From contig NZ_FPIY01000001.1 in assembly GCF_900119145.1 (NCBI RefSeq), positions 930,001 to 994,000 on the forward strand: a DNA stretch of 64,000 nt, in the 5' to 3' direction. A program made the position numbers and the translations under genes. Below are positions 42,851-50,388 of the stretch, piece by piece (positions within the stretch are counted from its first letter, which is position 1; every line of letters starts with the position of its first letter). The DNA comes from Cellulophaga fucicola (GTDB lineage: Bacteria > Bacteroidota > Bacteroidia > Flavobacteriales > Flavobacteriaceae). Below the pieces are notes generated by a model that searched no databases, was not told the DNA's origin, and saw only the letters and a list, made by a program, of their open reading frames with translations.

Positions 42851-43363
42851 TTATTGTTTACGCTCTAACTTTGTAAGCTTAATATTCTCTTTTACCAATT
42901 TAAGTTTTGTTTTTGCTATAGAAGATTTTAGCTTTTCTATAGCTACAGGAGACAATTTACCTGCTGCAGTGTCCTGAGATAATTTGTTCTCTAGCTTCGC
43001 AATTTTTCTTTCTACCTTAGAAATGTTTTTGTTTTGCTTTGCGATAGAGTTTTTAAGTTTAGCAGCTTTTTTTGCTTCCTTTTCTTTGTTCTTAATCTCT
43101 TTAGCTTCTTTCTTAGCCTTTTTATCAGCTGCTTTCTGCTCTTTTTCTGCTTGCTTTGCAGCTTTCTCTGCTAATTTAGCCGCTTCTTCAGCTTTTGCTG
43201 CTGCCGCTAATTTTGCTGCCTCTTCTGCTTTTAAAGTTTCTTCTGCTGTTTCTGTAGTTTCAGTAGTTTCTGTTTTCTCTACTTTCTCTGTTTTTTCTTC
43301 TTGTGCTACTAAGTTTGTTGCACTAAAAGCTACTAGCATTGCTGCCATTACAATCTTCTTCAT
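42851..43363 (-). CDS. Exported Ala/Lys/Glu-rich coiled-coil protein
   Basis: 170 residues: signal peptide MKKIVMAAMLVAFSATNLVAQ, a Glu/Thr stretch (EKVEKTETTETTETAEE), then alanine-lysine-glutamate helices with repeated EEAAKLA and EKAAKQAEK units, and a C-terminal coiled coil rich in Lys (SKVERKIAKLENKLS, SSIAKTKLKLVKENIKLTKLERK). Likely periplasmic and elongated. No named domain recognised; composition resembles TolA-like spacers and spacer-type lipoproteins. Low complexity makes homology claims unreliable. Confidence 0.7.
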   Translation of the reverse strand: MKKIVMAAMLVAFSATNLVAQEEKTEKVEKTETTETTETAEETLKAEEAAKLAAAAKAEEAAKLAEKAAKQAEKEQKAADKKAKKEAKEIKNKEKEAKKAAKLKNSIAKQNKNISKVERKIAKLENKLSQDTAAGKLSPVAIEKLKSSIAKTKLKLVKENIKLTKLERKQ

Positions 43364-43487
43364 AATTTATATTATAGTTAATGTGTGTGCCGCAAAATTA
43401 AACTATAAATCTGATATAAAAACAAAAAAAATCTACCTCCAAATTAAATTTAGAGATAGATTATATAAGCCATTTATTTCTAATGTG

Positions 43488-43859
43488 TTATGATATAAAA
43501 GAGATGGTCATAAACTTACTAGGCGCTTCGCCATTTGCAGCTCTTACCGCATTTACTATTGGCATTACAAAGCCAATTATACCTACAAACAAGAATCCTA
43601 ACAGCCCTAAGCCAAATAGTAATATTCCTGGAACACTAATTATAATGTATAATAATAAACTTAACTGAAAGTTTACTATTGACTTTCCGTGCTCGTTCAT
43701 ACCTTCTACAGTGTCCTTTGTTGTTAACCAAAGAACCAAAGGAACTATAAAGCCCCCTACTCCTGTGCAGTAATGTAATAGTTGTGTTAAATGTGTAACT
43801 GCTAATAATCCGTTATCAGACCTTGTTGTTGTTGTTTTGTGTTGATTGATGATTTCCAT
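43488..43859 (-). CDS. DUF4870 domain-containing membrane protein
   Basis: A 123-residue protein with three to four membrane helices: LAVTHLTQLLHYCTGVGGFIVPLVLWLT, MNEHGKSIVNFQLSLLLYIIISVPGILL and LGFLFVGIIGFVMPIVNAVRAANGE, the full DUF4870 (Tic20-like) pattern. Role unknown. Own promoter region; about 125 bp from the coiled-coil gene on the same strand. Confidence 0.88.
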   Translation of the reverse strand: MEIINQHKTTTTRSDNGLLAVTHLTQLLHYCTGVGGFIVPLVLWLTTKDTVEGMNEHGKSIVNFQLSLLLYIIISVPGILLFGLGLLGFLFVGIIGFVMPIVNAVRAANGEAPSKFMTISFIS

Positions 43860-43970
43860 TTTTTGATTGATTTTGATGTTATACTATATCAGTAGCATAA
43901 TTATTTAAAATGTTACATTAAAATCTTAAAGTTTTATTTTAATTAAAAAATACTCATCACCCTAAAAGCA

Positions 43971-44002
43971 AAAAAACGCCCGTATTTGTTACAATACGGG
44001 CG
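43971..44002 (-). terminator. Terminator of the S9 peptidase gene
   Basis: On the minus strand the stem CGCCCGTATT/AATACGGGCG with a 6-nt loop is followed by a six-T run, 30 bp after the peptidase stop. Confidence 0.93.
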
Positions 44003-44031
44003 CTTATTATACAATAGTGCTTTTCTGTTTT

Positions 44032-46572
44032 TTAATGCTTAGGAACAGCTCTATTCATCTCTAACATATCTACATTAGTAGCTTCTACACCTAAAAAGTG
44101 TTTGCTAAAATAATCTGCTTTTAACCAAAAGAAATACTCCGTCATACTACCAAAACCGTGTCTTTGACCTGGCATCATCATAAAGTCGAATCTTTTATTT
44201 GCTTTAATTAATGCATTTGCCATTCTAATTGTAGCACCAGGATGTACATTGTTATCTACATCACCCGTTACTAACATTAATTTTCCTTTTAAGTTTGCTG
44301 CTAAAGTCTGGTTCTTATCAATATCATACTTATAACTAATAACACCATCTGCATCTTTAACTTCTTCTACTCCGTGGTGCGTTTCACTCCACCAACTGTT
44401 GTACATAGAGTTATCATGATTACCAGCAGAAGAAACTGCTACTTTAAAAAAGTCTGGGTATACAAGCATTGCGGCAGTAGACATAAATCCGCCTCCAGAA
44501 TGACCAAAAATTCCAACTTTATTAATATCTATATAAGAATGCTGATCTGCCAATTGCTCTGCAACATACTTTTTATCTGCCAAACCATAATCTCTTAAGT
44601 TACCATAACCATAGTTGTGGTACCACTTAGACCTGTCTGGGTGACCACCTCTGTTACCTAAGGTTACAACAACAAAACCAACTTGTGCCAACCTATCTAA
44701 CCTGTTCATAGAAACAGAAAAAGATTTGTTTACAGCCTCTGTTTGCGGTCCAGGATATACATACTCTAAAAGTGGGTAACTCTTAGTTTCATCAAAATCA
44801 AAAGGTTTATACATTACTCCATAAAGATCTGTAATACCGTCGTCTGCTTTTACTTTAAAAGGTTCTGGAAATTTATAACCCGTAGCCATAAGCGCAGATA
44901 AATCTGCCTCTTCTAACTTTAAAACAACTCTACCATTACTAGATCTAAGTTCAGATTTTGGAACTGTATTTACTCTAGAGTAGTTACTAACAAAAAACTG
45001 GTTAGAATCTGACATACTAGTATTGGTAGTAAAATCTCCTTTATTAAGATTTTTTAGTCCTGTACCATTTAAGTTAATTTTAAAAAGGTGCTCGTAATAA
45101 GGATCTTGATCTGGAGTAACTCCATTTGCTGTAAAAAACAACGTACGATCTTTCTCGTTTACACCAACAAAATTATTAGAGTGGTAACTACCACTAGTAA
45201 TCTGGTTTTTAAGATTACCATCTGCATCATACAAATAAAAATGTGCCCAACCGTCTCTCTCTGACCATTGAATAATTTCTTCTTCGTTATTAAACAAAAC
45301 AATGTCTTTAGCCTCTACATACGTATTAAGCTCTTCTGTAATAAGTGTTTTAACATCACCTGTATTAATATCTGCTACGTTAACAGTTACTTTTTTACGA
45401 TCTCTGCTTGTGCTGCTAAAGTATATTTTACCTTTTTTAGAAAGTAATAATGATGGTCTAAAGTCATCACTATAATTCATTTTTTTAGTTGGCGCACTGT
45501 ATACGCTTATGCTTTGTTGTATTGTAGAATCTAATTTTACAGAAAGTACATCTTTAGCAGGAATATCAAAAACCAAAATCTCTGATGTAGAAAATTCCTT
45601 TTCTCCTGGCATATGGTATTTATATGTTTCTAGAGTTGGCCTTTTTTTAGCCACAGAATTTATAACCCATAAATCTTTTAAATCTCTAGAGTCAGATCTT
45701 TGGTATACAAACTTTTTAGAATCGTGAGACCAGTGCCCTCTTATTCCCTTACGTTTGTCTTTGTTTTCTTCTTTAGTCTCGTTATTTTCTCCCCAAGAGC
45801 CACCACCGTAACTATAGTTCTCTACACCATCTTTGGTCCATTGGTGTTCTACAATTGTGGTATCTTTCTCGTCTTTTATAGCTTTTAAAAAGTTGGCCTT
45901 ATCCATCCAATATAAATTGTGCTGCTTAGAAAATAATACAACGCTACTATCTGGAGCTATGTTAGCCCAACGCTTTCTGTTTTCGTCTTCTTTTTTATTG
46001 TTGATAATAGTTAAGCCATTACCACCTAATTTATACTCTAAATAGTATACTTTATTCTCTTTTTTAGGTGCTTTTTTAGGCTTTTTAACCTTAGTAGAAT
46101 CTTTAGTAATAGTATCGTTCTCTACCTCTTTTTCTTCTTTCTCTTCTTTTTTATCGTCTACAACAGCTACTTTTTCTTTAGAAGTAACTCTAAAACGTAT
46201 AGCAGTTTCGTTTTTAACAAATTTAAAGTTTAAACGTGGTAAATGCTTAGCATCATAAGGGTCTTTAGTAATTAGAGTAAGCCACTTTGCCATTTTAGCA
46301 TTATCAAATAATTTTGTTTTTGTACCCCTATCGGCATCAACTAAATAATAATTGGCACCTTTTGTAGTTTTATACTGGTACCAGAATTTATTCCCTTTTT
46401 TTAACCAGTTTGGGCGTACGCTAGTAGAGTGTACAATTTTCTTTAAGTTATCTGGAGAAAATTTTGCTGCCTGCCTGTAATTGGGCGTAGGTACATTTGT
46501 AGTTTCTTCTTGTGCAAATGTTACAGTAGTAGCTACTAATAACAAAAGCAACAAGGCTGTTTTTTTAATCAT
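44032..46572 (-). CDS. S9 family peptidase (dipeptidyl-peptidase IV-like)
   Basis: An 846-residue exported serine peptidase: signal MIKKTALLLLLLVATTVTFAQ, beta-propeller N-terminal domain and an alpha/beta-hydrolase C-terminal domain. The catalytic Ser is in GIFGHSGGGFMSTAAML, the Asp in LMLVTGDVDNNVHPGATIR and the His in PGQRHGFGSM. A charged Lys/Glu-rich insert of about 35 residues around 145-180 interrupts the propeller. Likely acts in the periplasm or at the surface on dipeptides. Monocistronic: own terminator, and upstream gene mnmE is divergent. Confidence 0.92.
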   Translation of the reverse strand: MIKKTALLLLLLVATTVTFAQEETTNVPTPNYRQAAKFSPDNLKKIVHSTSVRPNWLKKGNKFWYQYKTTKGANYYLVDADRGTKTKLFDNAKMAKWLTLITKDPYDAKHLPRLNFKFVKNETAIRFRVTSKEKVAVVDDKKEEKEEKEVENDTITKDSTKVKKPKKAPKKENKVYYLEYKLGGNGLTIINNKKEDENRKRWANIAPDSSVVLFSKQHNLYWMDKANFLKAIKDEKDTTIVEHQWTKDGVENYSYGGGSWGENNETKEENKDKRKGIRGHWSHDSKKFVYQRSDSRDLKDLWVINSVAKKRPTLETYKYHMPGEKEFSTSEILVFDIPAKDVLSVKLDSTIQQSISVYSAPTKKMNYSDDFRPSLLLSKKGKIYFSSTSRDRKKVTVNVADINTGDVKTLITEELNTYVEAKDIVLFNNEEEIIQWSERDGWAHFYLYDADGNLKNQITSGSYHSNNFVGVNEKDRTLFFTANGVTPDQDPYYEHLFKINLNGTGLKNLNKGDFTTNTSMSDSNQFFVSNYSRVNTVPKSELRSSNGRVVLKLEEADLSALMATGYKFPEPFKVKADDGITDLYGVMYKPFDFDETKSYPLLEYVYPGPQTEAVNKSFSVSMNRLDRLAQVGFVVVTLGNRGGHPDRSKWYHNYGYGNLRDYGLADKKYVAEQLADQHSYIDINKVGIFGHSGGGFMSTAAMLVYPDFFKVAVSSAGNHDNSMYNSWWSETHHGVEEVKDADGVISYKYDIDKNQTLAANLKGKLMLVTGDVDNNVHPGATIRMANALIKANKRFDFMMMPGQRHGFGSMTEYFFWLKADYFSKHFLGVEATNVDMLEMNRAVPKH

Positions 46573-46783
46573 TTTTTAGTTTTTGAGTGAGTTAGAAATT
46601 GTTTTGGTGGTAACAAAAATATCATTACACATTACAACAAGCTTACTTTTAACGTTTTGTTAAGATGTATAGTTGCTTTTTTATGACCTAAGAATACATT
46701 TAACACGTTACACCTTACGGCTCTTTGTTATTGGTACTATTTTATTTAATGAAAAATGAATACACATCAACTTTAATAATTTG

Positions 46784-46791
46784 TATTTTTG
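46784..46791 (+). promoter_or_regulatory. -7 box of mnmE giving a leaderless transcript
   Basis: TATTTTTG (TAnnTTTG) ends 5 bp before the ATG at 46797. Transcription starting 5-8 bp downstream would begin at or on the start codon. Confidence 0.5.
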
Positions 46792-46796
46792 CATTT

Positions 46797-48185
46797 ATGT
46801 TTTCACAAGATACTATAGTTGCATTAGCAACACCATCTGGAGCTGGTGCCATAGCCGTAATTAGGTTATCTGGACCAGACGCAATTACACTAGCAAATGC
46901 TAAGTTTAAGTCTATACACAATAAAGACTTAACCAAGCAAAAAACCCACACCATACATTTGGGACATATTGTAGATGGCACTAAGGTGTACGATGAAGTT
47001 TTAGTGTCTCTTTTTAAAGGACCAAACTCTTATACGGGTGAAAATGTAATAGAAATATCTTGTCACGGATCGCAATACATACAGCAGCAAATTATACAAT
47101 TGTTTTTGCGTAATGGCTGTAAAATGGCAGATGCAGGTGAGTTTACATTACGTGCCTTTTTGAACGGAAAAATAGATCTTAGTCAGGCTGAAGCTGTGGC
47201 AGATTTAATAGCGTCTGATAATGAGGCTAGTCACCAAATAGCAATGCAGCAAATGCGTGGCGGATTCTCTTCTGAAATTAAAAAACTACGAGAAGAACTT
47301 CTAAATTTTGCCTCTTTAATAGAGTTAGAACTAGACTTTGCAGAAGAAGATGTAGAATTTGCAGACCGTACACAGTTTATAACACTATTATCTAAAATAC
47401 AACACGTTTTAAAACGATTAATAGATTCTTTTGCTGTTGGTAACGTACTTAAAAACGGAATTCCGGTTGCTATTGTAGGCGAACCTAATGTGGGTAAATC
47501 TACCTTATTAAATGCCTTTTTAAACGAAGACCGCGCAATTGTAAGTGATATTGCAGGTACTACAAGAGATACTATAGAAGACGAAATATCTATTGGTGGT
47601 ATTGGTTTTAGATTTATAGATACTGCGGGTATACGAGAAACGCAAGATGTGGTAGAGAGTATTGGTATTAAAAAAACGTTTGAAAAAATAGAACAAGCAC
47701 AGGTTGTGTTGTATTTAAGTCCGCTTACACCAGCTATAGAAAATTTAGAAAGTATAAAAATAGAGATTGAAAAAATAAAAAATCAGTTTCCGTTAAAAAC
47801 ACTTGTTGTAATTACCAATAAAAAAGATTTATATACTCCAGAGCAAATAGAAGCTATAGAGACCGAAATACCTGCTACGCTCTTTATATCTGCTAAAACA
47901 GGTGATGGCGTAGAGACATTAAAAAACAAACTTCTAGAGTTTGTAAATACAGGTGCATTGCGTAATAACGAGACTATTGTTACCAATACCAGACATTATG
48001 ATGCTTTACTAAAATCTTTAGAAAGTATAGAAAGAGTACAACTTGGTATGGATGGCGGTATTTCTGGAGATTTACTATCTATAGACCTTAAAGATGCGTT
48101 GTACCACTTGGGTGAAATTACCGGACAGGTTTCTAATGATGAGTTGCTTGGTAATATTTTTGCTAATTTTTGTATTGGAAAATAA
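46797..48185 (+). CDS. mnmE: tRNA uridine-5-carboxymethylaminomethyl(34) synthesis GTPase MnmE
   Basis: A 462-residue GTPase (with MnmG) for wobble U34 modification. I chose ATG 46797, where DTIVALATPSGAGAIAVIRLSG begins; the frame extends upstream without homology. It has the THF-binding N-terminal domain, GEPNVGKSTLLNAFL (G1), DIAGTTRDTIEDE (G2), DTAGIR (G3), TNKKD (G4) and the invariant C-terminus FCIGK. The 3' end of mnmE (trmE) is the integration site of Salmonella genomic island 1, of interest because the accessory region begins just after this gene. Confidence 0.96.
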   Translation: MFSQDTIVALATPSGAGAIAVIRLSGPDAITLANAKFKSIHNKDLTKQKTHTIHLGHIVDGTKVYDEVLVSLFKGPNSYTGENVIEISCHGSQYIQQQIIQLFLRNGCKMADAGEFTLRAFLNGKIDLSQAEAVADLIASDNEASHQIAMQQMRGGFSSEIKKLREELLNFASLIELELDFAEEDVEFADRTQFITLLSKIQHVLKRLIDSFAVGNVLKNGIPVAIVGEPNVGKSTLLNAFLNEDRAIVSDIAGTTRDTIEDEISIGGIGFRFIDTAGIRETQDVVESIGIKKTFEKIEQAQVVLYLSPLTPAIENLESIKIEIEKIKNQFPLKTLVVITNKKDLYTPEQIEAIETEIPATLFISAKTGDGVETLKNKLLEFVNTGALRNNETIVTNTRHYDALLKSLESIERVQLGMDGGISGDLLSIDLKDALYHLGEITGQVSNDELLGNIFANFCIGK

Positions 48186-48268
48186 CTAGCTAATCTACTT
48201 TATTATTAACTATTTCTATATATTAATTGCGTTTAAAAACTAGGCAATACCAACAAACAGTATACAAG

Positions 48269-48502
48269 ATGATTATAGAACAAGAGCAGAAATTTAAAGA
48301 AGTACTTTCTAAAATAGAAGGACAAGTTAACGAACAAAGTTTTTTTAATAAGTTCTTGGAATTGTACCCTAAAGTTTGGCAAAAACTAAAAGCCAACTAT
48401 TCTAAATTTAATAGAAGCAAACAATCTAGACAAACCATACCATTACCAAAACCTGAAGTTTCTTTACGTAAAGAAATTAGAATGTGGTTGCAAAAACAAT
48501 AG
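48269..48502 (+). CDS. Small basic protein of unknown function
   Basis: 77 residues from ATG 48269 (an in-frame TTG at 48227 would add 14). Helical, very Lys/Arg/Gln-rich: MIIEQEQKFKEVLSKIEGQ, LYPKVWQKLKANYSKFNRSKQSRQ and SLRKEIRMWLQKQ. No signal or membrane segment. Not recognised; could bind nucleic acid. It marks the start of the accessory stretch. Confidence 0.55.
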   Translation: MIIEQEQKFKEVLSKIEGQVNEQSFFNKFLELYPKVWQKLKANYSKFNRSKQSRQTIPLPKPEVSLRKEIRMWLQKQ

Positions 48503-48872
48503 ACCAAACTATACCTAAGCAAACTTATAAAAAGGGCATTCTCTATTAATTTATACCATTTATACATATATCTGGGTCAATTACACAAATCCGTAATTTT
48601 TGCCAAAAAAATAGTTTTACATTGTACTAAACTTTAGGAACTAAAGTTATTTTCTAAAAATTACACACAAAACCATATATAATTAATTGCTCTTCCTCTC
48701 GCCTACTCTTATAAATTTTATCTTATTTTCTATTCGGTTTACAATTGCTAAATTATACGTTAAACCACGCCACTAACCATACACAAAAACCGTTCTACGC
48801 AATTTAAGATCAGGTACATTGTAACAAATTAGTATTTTACTCTACTAATTCAATAAACAAAAACATAGTAAA
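48503..48872. other. 370-bp gap at the start of the accessory region, with structured elements
   Basis: No gene. It holds TAATTTTTG promoter-like bases (48592-48600), a perfect inverted repeat AACTTTAG-GAA-CTAAAGTT (48630-48648), and a comparatively GC-rich stretch 48765-48800 with weakly matching ends (CCACGCCACTAACC ... CCGTTCTACGC) that stands out from the AT-rich surroundings. These look like boundary or regulatory sequences; no function is shown. Confidence 0.5.
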
Positions 48873-49073
48873 ATGAAAAAAAATAATGGAACGATTTTTA
48901 TGGTAATAGGATTGATGTTTACAACTCTTGGATTAACGATTCTGAATGAATATCAAATTTTACAATATGGTGCTCTAATTCTTGGTCTTATTTTAACAAT
49001 ATATAGTGTATTTGTATCTGACAAATGGAAGAAAAGTCAAAAAAATATAGAAAACAAAGATTCTATTAAATAA
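48873..49073 (+). CDS. Small two-helix membrane protein
   Basis: 66 residues, two membrane helices (TIFMVIGLMFTTLGLTIL and YGALILGLILTIYSVFV), a short loop and a charged tail DKWKKSQKNIENKDSIK. Not recognised. It is 12 bp before the next gene, so likely co-transcribed with it. Confidence 0.55.
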   Translation: MKKNNGTIFMVIGLMFTTLGLTILNEYQILQYGALILGLILTIYSVFVSDKWKKSQKNIENKDSIK

Positions 49074-49085
49074 AAAACAAACCAA

Positions 49086-49784
49086 TTGAAAAAAATACTG
49101 ATACTACTCCTTATTGTTACTTCTGCAATTTGTATGTCAATGGTTTCAACTGGGCCATCAACAATTGAGTCAGAAATTATACCAATTTCTATAAATAAAA
49201 AAGGGCAAATTCTTTGTAAAACTCGTTTCACTCAAAATAAAATGGGATCTTATAATCCTATGATAGTAGAATATGGTTTTTGTATTTTAACTAACGAATC
49301 AATACTAGAAATTAAAACTAAAGTTCTTAACCCTAATAAGTTTAACAATGAAGATAAATACTATGAAGAACTTAAATATTGGGATAAAATATTTAGGGGA
49401 AAAACAAGTACAGAGCAATTGTATACCATTAAGAACAAGATACTAAAAAACAACTATAATTTTACAGAAATTAATACAGACCAATATAAAGTAGATAAAG
49501 AAATTTCTATAGTTGAGTTTGAAAAAGAAAAGAAAATATCTTTAAAAGAAAAAAGGCAAAAAGCTCTAAAAAATGCTAGGAGTACAACATATCATTCAAA
49601 AAAAATAGTCCATATTCTGTACGACTTTGGCTCTATTATATGCTTAAAAAACAAAACTGATTATGATGATAATGAAATTGGAGCTTATTTTGATTATCTA
49701 ATTTCTTGGGGAGATGAAAATGGTATAGAACAAAAAATAGATTACGATATTACTACCATTGTAGGAGTGCTAAACTTAAAGTAA
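49086..49784 (+). CDS. Exported or membrane-anchored protein of unknown function
   Basis: 232 residues with a hydrophobic N-terminus (KKILILLLIVTSAICMSM), predicted cleaved or anchored. The start is TTG at 49086; no ATG fits. The mature part mixes beta-rich segments (SEIIPISINKKGQILCKTRF) with a long charged helix (EISIVEFEKEKKISLKEKRQKALKNA). No domain recognised. Confidence 0.5.
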   Translation: MKKILILLLIVTSAICMSMVSTGPSTIESEIIPISINKKGQILCKTRFTQNKMGSYNPMIVEYGFCILTNESILEIKTKVLNPNKFNNEDKYYEELKYWDKIFRGKTSTEQLYTIKNKILKNNYNFTEINTDQYKVDKEISIVEFEKEKKISLKEKRQKALKNARSTTYHSKKIVHILYDFGSIICLKNKTDYDDNEIGAYFDYLISWGDENGIEQKIDYDITTIVGVLNLK

Positions 49785-49823
49785 CATAGTTATAGTTTGC
49801 TAAGCAACAAACCAACACCATAG

Positions 49824-50249
49824 TGGCTACTACCTGCTCTATTTGCCATAAATAATCTTATTATAGAAGAATTAGATACTGTAGAGAAATTTATAACCGA
49901 TACAGATAATTATATTTACACATCTTCTCTAAAAGCATATACAGATGCGCCTAGGTTCTCTAGCGAAATTACAATACGAGATAAGGTAAATTATAAAATA
50001 AGAGTTGCAATGGGAACGGCAACAGAATATTATTCTGATGCCTATAACGGAATGGAATACAAAAAAAGGGTTTTAAAATACCTTGAGTTGTTATCTTCAA
50101 AAACAAAACGAGAAGATTTTTTAAAGGAAAAAGTCATTACAAATCTCACTACACATATCTACATAATGGATTTTACAAACTTTTTGGAACTGTACCAACT
50201 GGCACTTTTAAGTTTTGGAAAAACAACAACTAAAATAAATATAAGGTAA
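49824..50249 (+). pseudogene. Truncated gene remnant without a start codon
   Basis: The frame ending at 50249 is open back to a TAG at 49821-49823, but the first 62 codons (from 49824) hold no ATG, GTG or TTG; the first possible start is ATG 50010. The peptide upstream of that ATG (for example NNLIIEELDTVEKF, RFSSEITIRDKVNY) reads smoothly into the ORF, so the gene has lost its 5' end. It is in the same frame as the 49086 gene, whose stop is 39 bp earlier. Parent family not recognised. Confidence 0.5.
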
Positions 50250-50251
50250 TT

Positions 50252-50269
50252 ACTTACGAATATAAATTG
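50252..50269 (+). repeat. Dispersed intergenic element, copy 1 (ACTTACGAATATWAATTG)
   Basis: ACTTACGAATATAAATTG begins 3 bp after the remnant gene and matches a copy at 54191-54208 with one difference. Both lie just after the end of an accessory gene. Confidence 0.55.
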
Positions 50270-50388
50270 ACCTTTGGTTGATTTGTAAACAGTAACTAGT
50301 ATTGTAAAAAATTGCAACTACATTGTTTATTACCAATAAGAGCAATTGTTTTTTCCATTTTATAAAAAAGCATATAATACAATATTAA

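Noticed and set aside
42984-43493. 169-residue hydrophobic open frame on the plus strand
   Set aside because: It is the antisense of the Ala/Lys/Glu-rich gene at 42851-43363; its Ala/Ser/Phe composition comes from the repetitive codons of that gene.
46725-46796. Extra N-terminal residues for MnmE
   Set aside because: The frame is open to 46725, but family homology begins at the ATG at 46797 and the promoter lies inside the extension.
48755-48800. attC site of an integron cassette
   Set aside because: The ends do not satisfy the RYYYAAC/GTTRRRY core pattern and no integrase is present; kept only as an unexplained block.
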